From assembly GCF_905475465.1 (NCBI RefSeq), contig NC_062246.1, forward strand, positions 10,938,001 through 11,002,000: a stretch of 64,000 bases of DNA. The letters are read 5' to 3'. How positions within the stretch are numbered: the stretch's first letter is position 1; each line of letters starts with the position of its first letter. This DNA is from Pieris napi (taxonomy: Eukaryota; Arthropoda; Insecta; Lepidoptera; Pieridae). Below the pieces are notes generated by a model. That model was not told where the DNA came from and did no database searches. It worked only from the letters and a program-made list of their open reading frames with translations. The position numbers were made by a program, and so were the translations under genes. This document shows, piece by piece, positions 12,106 through 23,500 of the stretch.

Positions 12106-14225
12106 ATTGTTAAAATTTTAAAAAAAACGTCATAAGACTGAACGGTTAAATATGAATTTCACTTCTTGAATTTCCAGTGTCGGAATGGATGTGCCAAATT
12201 TTTATCCTTTTCTATAAACTGAGTACATGAATTGTCACGCCATCTAGTTTATATTTTCAGATATTGTATACGTTTGAAGTTCGCCTTCATTAACAAATTG
12301 CCCTAAATGTTTTATCCATTTTCATAAATATGTTGCCACATCCATTTCAGACATTATCTTCATGATCATGACACTAGTGCTGTGCTACGCAAATAACAGT
12401 TCTATAAAATCACTGCTAGTCTGTGATTTTCAGGGTTGCTTAAAAATAGAATAATAATTTTTAGCGTGATCACGTTAATCTTATAAGATTTTTTTAGAAA
12501 AAATGTATTTATACTAAAATATTAAAACTGAATTGTATCTATATTTTTAAATAACCCTGACTAGCACAATACTCAAACACCAATAATGTAGTAATATGTC
12601 AATTCAGTTATTTGACGCAGAGCACTAAACGTTACATTGCTATGACACTAATCTTTGCAGACTTTAGAAACCCTCAAAGAGCGCGTCGCAAGTCTTTTAC
12701 GTGAGAAGGCATTATGCCTTGTGGAGTTTTATATTTTACGATAATTGGTATATAAGTAGAAATAGTCTGTACATTGCTTAAATATAACTACAATTACAGC
12801 TAACGGCTCTTTGACTAAGATTAGAAAACGTTTCACATTAGTTAAATTTATTTGTCAGTCTTCAAACGCAACTAAATAAAAAATTCCAGTTATAATTTCA
12901 AAATATACACTATATGCGTCTTTTAATCATACTCTAAGAGCAAATCGATAAAATATAAGGCTCCCATATTAATCGACTTAAGTTAAACTGTTCTAAACTC
13001 TAACAAACATGCAATGATCTGATAATCTGGGCTTGAAACAAAATTACTTTTCGACAGGCGTGACTCCCTAACCAATCTATTGTATGAAAACGGTCATATG
13101 ACCTATAGAGAGCTAACGTCATTACAATTTCGTTTGGCGTTATTATGTGATACCTGTCAAAAAGTGATTTCATCACAAGACTCTTGAAAACTATCCCAAC
13201 ACTATTAACTTCAATCGATTAATACCTTACCTTTCATACTCTTCTCTAAAATTGACGTTTTAATATAAGAGTTGAATTGAGTCAATGTTAAATTATAATT
13301 AGAATTGTCTATTGTTACGGTAGGTATTGTAAAATGAAAGTCGAGTTCGTATCGCACAAAATGAGTAGTTTTGACGTTTCGTCATGTTATGTAGAAACGT
13401 CAGTGTCAGTTCAGTTTGACAGTCGGTGTTATCGAAACTTTTTACAACAAATTAATGGCGTATATCTATTTTCTTATACGAATTTACCGTATTACAATAT
13501 TAAATATAGTTTATATTGAATTTCAAATAACTTTTCTCATGTTTTAGTGATCTTAAAATGAACTAAATCAATAATAATGATTTTTTGTGTTTCCTCAATA
13601 AATGAATACCAATTTCGAATTAAAAGTTTTGATAACACAGACAATTTATTTATTCGTTGCAAATAGTATTTAGAAATGTGGTTTAATATAGAAACGTAGA
13701 ATAAATTTGTAGTTTAATAGTTAACGTTAATTTTTAATTACAGGATTATAATTTTTTGTATTCTACTTGGAAAGTTAATATTAAAATAATAGTGAGATTC
13801 TTTATTGTTAAAGTTATTTTAATCATTGATGTTTGAATTTTCTAAAGTTTTATAGTATTAAACAATTTATATTTTTTTCTATTTTGACGAATAGAAACTC
13901 AACCTTTTTTGTGTCAAAAATGGAAAAAAATATAAATATTCATAATTAATAATATATATTGTTGTTATAGTTAGATTAGAATTTGTGTAAAATCAAGTTT
14001 AAATCCACTGCAATTAGTTTTTCTGTAGTGCGTTATAATGTTGCAATATAAAATTTTATAATAAATACTGTTTAATATCGAAAAGTTGCTTAGTATTATT
14101 ATTTTTTTTTTTTTTTTCTAGATTGCAGTGGAAATAAAATGTGAATAATATTGAGCTTGAAATGATAACTAAATTGTTGACGTCATTTTCAATAACTATC
14201 ATAATCATGGATACGAAATCTCTTT

Positions 14226-14315
14226 ACATATATCAGCTAAAGTTTATAAAATGTCAGCGCAAGGGCAAGAAATCAATTTCCATACAAACTTGGCAGGAGC
14301 GTAAAGTACTTAGAC
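14226..14315 (+). repeat. 90-bp direct repeat, copy 2 (downstream of Syt7)
   Basis: Partner of 11891-11980. The pair flanks the last Syt7 exon and stop codon at a spacing of 2.3 kb. The flanks of the two copies differ, which argues for repeat insertion or a small copied segment rather than tandem duplication. Confidence 0.8.
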
Positions 14316-14659
14316 ATCAAAACCTAATTATTGAGATTGGCAATATCCAGATGTTATTGAAAGCGACAAAATGTAGAATTATTCTAGATAGTACGGGCCT
14401 TATTGCGTCACCTTCTAGTTATATCTCTGTCTATTACATAATGTTAGATAAAGACAACATTAGTCGCAATGACTAGGTTGAATCTAGAACAGAAAGCATA
14501 TTTGGGAACTAGACTAGCTCAGGTTCGTAGGGCTGTCCAATTTACATTTGCCAATGATACGAAAAAGTATGAACTTGTCAAGAATTTAAATCATTAAATT
14601 ACTGTTTTTGTTCAGCATCTGTATTTTTGTGTGTTTGTGAGTATTTTTTGTAAATAAAA

Positions 14660-14878
14660 CTTAGTGGCTTCGGTGTGAGACCCTGAGATGGAACCTCCAT
14701 ACCTGGCTCCGGCTTGATCGGTGTAGGAAAACATCGTGAGAAAATCGGCTTGCCTTATACACAAAAATCGACGGCTTGTGTCAGTCACAGGAGACTGATC
14801 ATCGACTTGCCCATATAATTGATAAATGGGAAACAGATACACAAATCTGAGGCACAGACCGAAACAGATTGTAGCGCC
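14660..14878 (+). mobile_element. SINE type A, decayed copy
   Basis: Contains 'agtggcttc' near the head, 'aacatcgtgagaaaatcggc', 'atcgacggcttgtgtcagtc', 'cacaggagactgatca' and the tail 'attgtagcgccac'. The B box is lost. Plus orientation. Confidence 0.65.
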
Positions 14879-15230
14879 ACGGATTTATTTTTTATATAAA
14901 GAAATTTTTTAATTTTTTTTCGATATTTATACCATGAAATTTCCATGACTTATAAAATAGGAGGTATTATTGTTTTGTTTTACTCTAAATTTACTATGAA
15001 TCTCCTAGTCTCTGGCATAATGAACGTCATTTTGTTTTTTGGACAGCCCTATCGTTGAAATAAGTAGTACTGAAGTACTATATTTTTTACCGTCGTGTTT
15101 ATCATGTTTTGAGAGCTCCTGTATAGAGAATGCTTTTGAATTATTTTTGCTACGCATTTTGGGAGAGTTTATTTTTGTGTATGTATGCTATCGCTTAGAA
15201 CGGTGTGAAGTGACTTCTTTAAAACAATTC

Positions 15231-15370
15231 AAATCATTATTTTTGTTGATAAAAGCTTGCCAGCTCTCGGTTAATACATTGGTAAAAGAACCACAATATT
15301 TAATGTGATAAGCACTTATAGGCAAACATGACACACACGAAGAGATAATACAAATATTAAACAAAACAAA
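15231..15370. repeat. Dispersed repeat shared with 62575-62725
   Basis: Both blocks share 'ataaaagcttgccagc', 'aatgtgataagcacttatag' (one base different) and 'gcaaacat.aca', and both end in 'aaacaaaac'. Length is about 140 bp. This is probably the 3' end of a retroelement; family unknown. Confidence 0.55.
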
Positions 15371-16184
15371 ATCTATGTTTTAAATATATTAATGACTTTA
15401 AAAGTACTATATATAATGATTGATTGGCAGGAAACGGGAAACTGAACATAAGTGAAAGGCAATCATACCGTTTGTTCGAATGTTTTGACAAGCATTTATT
15501 GTAGCAAAAATAATATTAATAATAATTAACGAAGATGTTTTTTTTAAATATGTATATGACGTTAACTGCGGCGATCAAGAATGGTAAAAAAAGCAAAATA
15601 ATTTGATTGTTATGGTCAAAGATTAAACATCGCTTTACCTAAAAAGGAATGGACTTAAAAGACTTTTCCAATAATCTATATAAATAAAAATGAATTGCAA
15701 AATATGTTGGTTGCTAAGCGCAAAACTCGAAGACGGCTGGAACGATTCGAGTTTTTTTTATGCCTTCCTTTAACTGTCAGGAAGTATGGAGAAATTTGAA
15801 AAATTGCAAGGAAAAACTTTAAAACAGGTTCATAAAAAATCTCATGAAGGTGAAATGAAGTTGGCGGATGCTAATAAAACACAAGATTTATTTCGTTTAA
15901 TACAATCTAAAGATTCGATGAAGCTCAAGTTAGCACTCACGATCGATACTTAACTTAGCTATGACTTTCGTCTATCAAGATCCATTATTGACCAATACCA
16001 TAGTGATATTAATTACAACGGAACGACACATCAAACAAAAAGTATCTTCGTCGTCATTTGTTTCTCTGATTCTCCACTCTTTTCCTCATATTGTGATTCT
16101 TTAATGCTGCTTTTGCATTTACATAAACCCTTAAAGATTAATTCAGTCAAATAGTGTCATACATTAGTCCAGACAATTGAGCAG

Positions 16185-16320
16185 GGGGGGGGCTTTAGCG
16201 TGAGATTCTCTTCTCTGTGACCCTCTTTAGGCTGCAGATATGGACTATTTTTGTGCAAATTTAATACTCGTTCGTACGGTGCAGAAAAACTAGACTAAAA
16301 AGTCGACGGTGACGACGCAG
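16185..16320 (+). mobile_element. SINE type A, strongly decayed fragment
   Basis: Weak but ordered matches to the type A SINE: 'ggctttagcgtgagattctc', 'tgtgcaaatttaatactcgt' and 'aaaaagtcgacggtg'. Plus orientation. Confidence 0.4.
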
Positions 16321-18971
16321 ACGCAATCACGAAACAAATGCAGTTCTTTTTAATTAATCCAGACAAACTGTTCACGGAAGGTATAAAGCTTGGTTTCCCT
16401 ATCAATAAAGCACCTTTTAAATCATTTTATTAAAACCTTTTTGTTATAAAGAAGTTGCTTCGCGCCAAAATAACTTCATGGGCATATCTCGTATAGAATT
16501 TTTAGTGTAAGTAAAATCGAAAGGTCAAAATGAGAGGAATTAAATTAAATGTACATAAATAGATCTTAAACGTCATTGACATACTTCCGGATTCACTACC
16601 TCTTTTGTTTCTGCATATTATTTGAAACCATAGATTATGGATTATGGTTACCATAATCTCTTATAGTACGAAATCTTTAGAAGAAACCGACCGATTTCAA
16701 TTACATAATTAATTACTTATACCCGATAGACGAGACTCATTTTGAGTAAGCTGATTTGGAATCACGTAGAATACTCAAAGTTGGACTCGGATGAGAAGTT
16801 TTTTGGATCAATTGCAATAAGCGTAATATTAGACAATTGTTCGTTCTCGATTTCAATTCTCGGTCTTTTCGTGTTTACATACAGTGACTTCGTTCTCAAT
16901 TCAGTTCACAATGGATTGATGGTGACTGGAATGGCATTTGAACAGAACATTGTTTCTTATTTTGTCATATTTTACCGAGAAAGAATGGTCATGGAAATGG
17001 CATTAAGTAATACTAAATAAATAGATATATTTTAAAGCTTTTGTCGCTTTAGAGATTCTTGGCACTTGCAGTATTAATATATTTTTTTTTTCACAGTATT
17101 AATATTATTTTAACTATGCATAGAATACTGAAAAAATCCTCTTTGATATTTGGTTATGGTAACTGTGGTCGTGTATTATATATTTATTCCTATTTAGTAA
17201 ATACATATCATTAAAAACTCTTTTCTTTATAACACATTATTTTTATAACAAATATTGAAAATTTCGATTACTTCTAATACACTTATTTTTGTATTCTCAT
17301 CGACATTTTTGCTCTGTACAAAGCGTTTTTGTTAAACTGTCACTCGTGTCAAATTTCGCGCGCTGTTCGATACCGCCTTTTGACATTTGTCGCTTTATCA
17401 TGAAAAATCAGCTCAAAATGTCGTTTGCATTTGGTGTCTATTCTGTGGAATATCTGTGGTCTCGTTTTAGTTTAATATGTATTGTGATATTTTATGGAAT
17501 AATACTGGCGACATAGTTACAACAAAATTAACTAGTTAAACTGGTTTCTTGATTGTTAAGTATGTATAACTTTATTAATATGTTCAATGCTCTGTGTTTA
17601 ATCAATTGTATCATTATATAATGCAAGTTATAATACGTTTACATTTTCAAGACGCGTTTAATTCGTTACAGACCATAACTCGTGACTCGTGCTTACTACT
17701 AGTTATAGTAACAAAAGCACGCAGATACCAAAATTATCCATACGAGAATAATTAAACGCGTTTGAATTCTGTAAACAGTATTTTTTTTATCTATAACATG
17801 TCCCCTTTCTTTCGCATCCTGCAATCACGTGAAGCTGGCAACACTTACAAAACGAGTCGCATTTTTAAATAAAGAACAAATAAGCTTTCTTTCGATACGC
17901 GAAGCTATTACAAACAATATTTTGAATAGCTGTGAAGTTAGCGACAAAAGCCTTTATCGCAGATTATTATTGTAAAACGAGATCGTAACTAATATTAAAT
18001 GTTATATTAGAAGAATTGTGATTTTAACACTATAGTTAAATATATCGTAAGATCAATGTTTAGATATAGTTGACAATGTTAAAAGTGTATTTATAGACTG
18101 TTAATCGCTTTGAAGATTTTTTTACGGTCTGTACGCATTATACTGTAACGAAAACCTTGACCAGCTATTTACGACGGAAAAGTGTTGCTAATAACAAAGA
18201 ACTGAATGAATCAGTTTTTCCAGCCAAATATGGCCGCGAAGCACTGTTCAGTGTTCAGGCTTTTCATATATTTTTTTAATATTAATATAACTATTCTAGG
18301 TATTTCTTTGTGCTAAGGCTAAAGTACTACACTGGTACTTTTTTAAATACGCCTTAAAAGTTAAAAATGTTTAATATTAGTTTAAATATTTTAGATATTT
18401 GTTTGTGCTAGGCTGTATTGTTGTGACAGCCAACATTGTAGAGTCGACTTCAATGTAGAGTTATTGACGCGCGACCACCGCGAGCCCTGTTTAGTGTTTG
18501 GTACAAAGATGTCAGAATTTCTACCGCTATTCGAAGTTACGAAGTATTACTGATCGTTAGTAAATATAAAACATTGTTTGCGCTGGCCAGTTATATGCAC
18601 AATATATTGCACAATTTATTGAACCATATTTAAATTATTTAAAAATTAGATCGCAGGCTCGATCGTCCACTCGTAAATTGAATACAGTATAATGTGTACA
18701 TACCCTTAGCATATTTCGTTTCTCACGGTGAATTAGAATATTGTTTAATATTACAATTTATTTATATTTGTATAGATAAATGTTCGTATTATACAAGTAC
18801 GTAAGTGTTGACAATTATAATGATATATTCTGTATAATTATATGCGATTCATTATTCTCAAATAAAATATTGAGTTAAAGGGTTTTTTAATTAAAAGGCT
18901 TCATCAAGGTATCCAAACCTTGATTACCTTGACAACACATATAAGTGAATGTAAATCATCTATCAAGTTCT

Positions 18972-19157
18972 GCCCTGCGATTCTGTAACTCACTTTTCGA
19001 ACTCACACAGCGGTTTTCACATCGGCGGTCGCTCTGAAATCAGTCGTGAAGCAGACATTTTATGATTTGGCATTCTAATAAAAAATAAACTACAAGCTCC
19101 CACCTTTTCAGAAAACCGCTGTGTGAGTTCGAAAAGTGAGTTACAGAATCGCAGGGC
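18972..19157. mobile_element. Fold-back MITE, hairpin family copy 1
   Basis: Inverted ends GCCCTGCGATTCTGTAACTC and its complement enclose a short spacer with 'aaactacaagctcccacctt'. The same element occurs at 27052-27289 and 38012-38254. In this copy the right arm has lost its inner half (about 50 bp), leaving a lopsided hairpin. No target duplication is clear. Confidence 0.8.
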
Positions 19158-19349
19158 TGTGCTATCTTTCTTATTCCCATCTCCACATATGGAATCAATG
19201 ACCCAACAATTAATGTGATATCAACCTAACTCTTTTTGGCTAAATGAACGTTATTATCACAATAATTTCATCATAAAGTAGAATATCGCTATAGAAATTA
19301 TAATTACGGAGTAGCCTGGGCACAAATCTGGCTCTTAAAAATGTTTTAA

Positions 19350-19603
19350 TAGATTCAGCGTGCGACTCTCATTCCTGAGGTCGTAAGTTCGATCCCCGGC
19401 TGTGCACCAATGGATTTTCGCATTGCGCATTTAACATTCGCTCCAACAGTGAAGAAAAACATCGTGAGGAAACCGACATGTCTTAGACCCAAAAAGTCGA
19501 CGGCGTGTGTCAGGCACAGGAGGCTGGTCACCTTCTTGCCTATCAGATTGCCAAATTATCACGAAACAGATTCAAAAATCTGAGGCTCAGTTGTAGCGCC
19601 ACT
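19350..19603 (+). mobile_element. tRNA-derived SINE (type A), good copy
   Basis: The head has 'ttcagcgtgcgactctcatt' and the B box AGTTCGATCCCC. The body has 'aacatcgtgaggaaaccgac' and 'gtcgacggcgtgtgtcaggc'; the tail is 'gttgtagcgccac'. The A box region is truncated or mutated. It lies between Syt7 and the SVC gene. Confidence 0.75.
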
Positions 19604-20454
19604 TATTTATTTATTTTTTAATAGGAAACCTTCAAATGTTACTTGTATTTAATAAATTTAAAATGGCTTTGAAAACACTATGAGGCAAGAAGACTTAACA
19701 AAATTAAAACTGCTGTTGGTGTCATCCAATTTGCATAAGTGAATAAAAAAAGGGTGCGTGTACTTATGTACGCGCGTAAGAAGTTATACTTCTTTGGCAT
19801 TATTAAAATTTAGTTTTTGATTGCATGAAAATAATTAATTACAATTAAATAATCAAAGACTGGAAAAGGAGTCATTATAGTCAATAAAGTTCAGTTTACT
19901 TTGGAAAATTAAATAAATATTTATTATTATTCTCTTACATTCGTGTAACATAAATTCTATGATTATTCGAATGTTGTTTTTAAATTATGTCAAATGCCGT
20001 AGCATCTTCCGTGGGCAACTTCATTCTGTTAATTTTGTGTAACGGTGCGCGCGCGTCGTAAAATTTCACTCCCATCAATTTTTCATAACGCGCCTAAAGA
20101 AGTATTACTTCAAAAATATAATTGTCATTTTGTTAATGAGATAATTCTCAGGGAAAGAAAACACAGTGTTAGAAATTTTGTATTTTTTATTGAATAACTT
20201 TTCTATTAATATCAATATCACATTCACTTATAACAGGCAGGTATTCAAGTAAAAAAAGGCCGATTAACTTCTAAAAAATAAAACTAATGTTTCTGAAAGA
20301 ACAGGAAAAGGATGTGTCCGGATTTCAATTGTTCATTGTGCATAGAAACTAGAAAGCGGAGAGTTTTTTCAATTGAAGTTTCGAAAACGCATTAGGAACG
20401 GATGTCAGAATTGACAGTTGACAGTATTAACGCGGGGGCTTTTGTCATTTGTTA

Positions 20455-20460
20455 TTTATT
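20455..20460 (-). terminator. Candidate polyadenylation signal of the SVC gene
   Basis: AATAAA on the minus strand about 56 bp past the stop codon of the SVC gene (20516-20518), a normal spacing for a short 3' UTR. It is the first such hexamer downstream. Confidence 0.5.
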
Positions 20461-20515
20461 TTCGAATTTCGAACGTTACGAAAAATGTTTGCCCCGTTCT
20501 TATCTAAGTGTTAAT

Positions 20516-23500
20516 TTAGGCACTCTTTTTCTCGTCCTTCTTTTCTTCTGGGGGAGGAGTTGGGAGTTCAGGGTACTCCAATTTGACGCCATCCTCGCAG
20601 GTGAATTGTGGACAACAGCCGGGGAATGGAGCTGTCTTGTTTGTTTTTTCTGTGGAAGAAGAAATTTCAATCAGTTCCAAACTGACAATTATATAATAAT
20701 AACTAATTAATAGACGGCTCATTGGTCTAGTGGTTGTAGCCCTGACTGCGAATCCATGGGTCCCGGGTTCGATCACCGGCTGAGACAAGCATCGATGTGA
20801 TGAGCATTTGGTGTTGTGCTTAGGTCTTGGGTGTTTAAATTTATATGTGTTAGATCTATCTATGTATAATATGTATGTATATCCGTTGCCTAGTACCCAT
20901 AACACAAGCTTCACCAGCTTAGCATGGGACTAGGTCAATTGGTGTGAATTGTCCAATCATAAAAAAAAAAACACACACGCATGTATCCAAAACAATAATT
21001 GTTTCGCCGGTAATCGAACCTGGGTTCCGAGTTTCAGTACTTGCCTAAAAAAATACTTTTGACTTTTTTTTGTCTCGTTAATGTTTATCAAATTCTCAAA
21101 CTTTATTTCCTTTCTCGAAATCTCCAAGAGTCTAAATAAAAATCTATATAGATTTTTTCTTTGGGATATAATACTCAATTTAAACGAACCAGTATCAAGT
21201 TTGCACTTGGGGTTGGCCAATGGCAGAGGTCCACAGTCCTCGACAAGCTCCAACAGCCTTGGGGGCTCGTCTTCGCTGATGACGCAGCTGCTGCGGCCAC
21301 AGAATGGAGCCAGGTCCCAGGAGTTACCAGGTTCGACGGTCGCGCAACGAGTTGACGCGAAGCAGAGACCGGGAAAATCTGTTGAAAAAACATTATTTAT
21401 TAATATTTATTAACATTCATTTAAAAAACTGATATTACGAGCCGTGAAGTGTTTAAGATTAAATTTATTAATTTAACTACAAATATATCTATATTATACC
21501 TTTTAAATGTTCCACATCGGTCTTGCTTGTAATATATGTATAAATAACCTTTGACCATTAGATCATTAATAGCCTATTTTATGTATAAAAGCCTATTTTC
21601 CGTACTGCTCTAAGTCATACCTTAACAAGTTGGCCCTGATCTAGATTCAAAGTTCAAACAATTACTTAAGACACATTTCAATAATATAGTGATTTAGTAT
21701 ATTAGTTTAATACGCAATAATTCATAAGGATGTTAATTTTTTAAACATTTAAATATTTTTATTAAATAGTATATATATTTATATAGATTATAAATGTTTA
21801 TTTTTATTATGTAAATGGACATGATATATTTGTCTTTACTAACCCACTCAAAAAGCTTTCACTTTCGCTAAGTTTCGTATCAACATAATCTCTGTTACGT
21901 CAACTGTCATATAGATATTTAATTGTTACTGCAGTCTGAGGCGCACTCAGAGTCGATCATTAAGAGGTTGTTTTATAAAACACGCATCGTTGTAAACCCT
22001 CTATAGTTTCTATAGTTCTATAGTTTACAAATCAGATGTATCCTGATCTAAGAGAAACGAAAGTCCGTTCGAATGATGTTATAAAGTTTCTCTGTTTATC
22101 TTTTTGGACTGTTGTAATTGGATCATCTGAAACATAACCCACCATAATGCCGCTGACCTACTCGGAACAATGTGGGAGGTAAGTGACCAATTACACAGTA
22201 TCAGGTTTTGTGTACAACAATGGTTGGAGTCCACATATGTTACAAAACAGGTAGGTCTCGCGTTCGCCTTAATTGGATTATTATTAAATTACGACTCAAA
22301 TTTGCTACAACATTTGGTCTGGACTTCAGATTTCTTTTTCCATTATATTTATTGTACTCCGTATATAAATTAGTATAAAAGCAAGTTAAATTGCTTTATG
22401 TATTGCAATCATATAAGATATTGCGTAGTGAGATTGCGTTTAATACTTTTTGTCGGTGCTACATATACATATTAGGTATTGCGAAAATACACAATACACA
22501 AAGTACCTATACCTACCTGAGTATATATATATATATATATGATAACATTGTAATACTAGAATAAACAAACACTGTTAAAAATTTCGATTCTATTTGACTC
22601 GGTTTCGAAACCCCCAAACATGTATAAAATGTATTGTTATATTTTATTTGGAGCGTTAAAATTTGATTGTTCTTGTATAAAACAGCTTATATTATTGTAA
22701 AATTTATCGATCTATAGAAAATTCAGTACGTATTGCAGTTGTATTGCTATTCAGAACACTTTCTTTACTTACGTAACATCGCTTTTACTGTAAGTGAAAC
22801 TGATTTATAAGTGAGTCGAAACTGAAACTGTTTTGACGCTCACATTTTTTCTTCGAAAACTTAATATCAATGAATAAATAAAAGCCTTTAACACAAGCTT
22901 CGAAAGTTAATTTAGAATTTATTTGACACATGTGAGATTTGTATGTAACATGCAAAATCTAATCAAAATGTAATTTATTCACAGGTAGAAAGATACTTAA
23001 TACATTCACTAAAAATCTTAAACAAAATCTCAACCTATGCTAAAACAGTAGTTTAATTATAAAATTGTAAGTGTTATGTAGAATGTATTACGTCTAGTAG
23101 GGGAGCGCGGGGCTTGTTGTAACAGGGGTAAATAGTAACAGACCTTTTTCAATAGGAATTTGAATTTTATTCACTTTTTTTTTTTACCTAATCTTAAACT
23201 TATAACGTGCCACGCCACTTTACCACAGCCAGGGTCCCACCAGACGGCGTAGTGAGTGGGTGTGTGCAAACGCTTTATTGTTGACAGGTAACCTATAATT
23301 TTACTTACGTAAATTTTTGGTTAGTTTTACTATTTTCGTAGCTTTGAAGTTTTATATATTTTATTTTATGCTAAAATATAACTATTTATGATGATGTGTA
23401 ACAGTTTTCGAAATTACTAAGTTGATTTAATAGTTATCGTGATAAATATTAAGAACTATATCTAGGGGCTAGTTGTAACAAAACCTCGGGGCTTGTTGTA

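Larger units (their letters stand above)
12106..18880. other. Syt7 3' flank, possibly a long 3' UTR
   Basis: AT-rich sequence with no exon I can support. The first plausible polyadenylation hexamer clear of the stop codon is AATAAA at 12875-12880; others follow, including one near 18861. It contains two decayed SINE pieces (14660, 16190), one copy of the 90-bp direct repeat and a repeat at 15231-15370. Open frames here have no recognisable domains and read as chance. Confidence 0.5.

Noticed and set aside
12101..12106. AATAAA overlapping the Syt7 stop codon
   Set aside because: It would place the poly(A) site with almost no 3' UTR; treated as coincidental.
14141..14476. 111-codon plus-strand ORF
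   Set aside because: Starts from a non-ATG codon and spans the 90-bp direct repeat; no recognisable motif.
15039..15308. 89-codon plus-strand ORF
   Set aside because: No domain, hydrophobic AT-driven composition, and its end overlaps a dispersed repeat shared with 62575-62725.
20516..20914. Single 132-codon minus-strand ORF as a gene by itself
   Set aside because: Its N-terminal half is a SINE read antisense. Only the part from 20649 down is coding, as exon 3 of the SVC gene.
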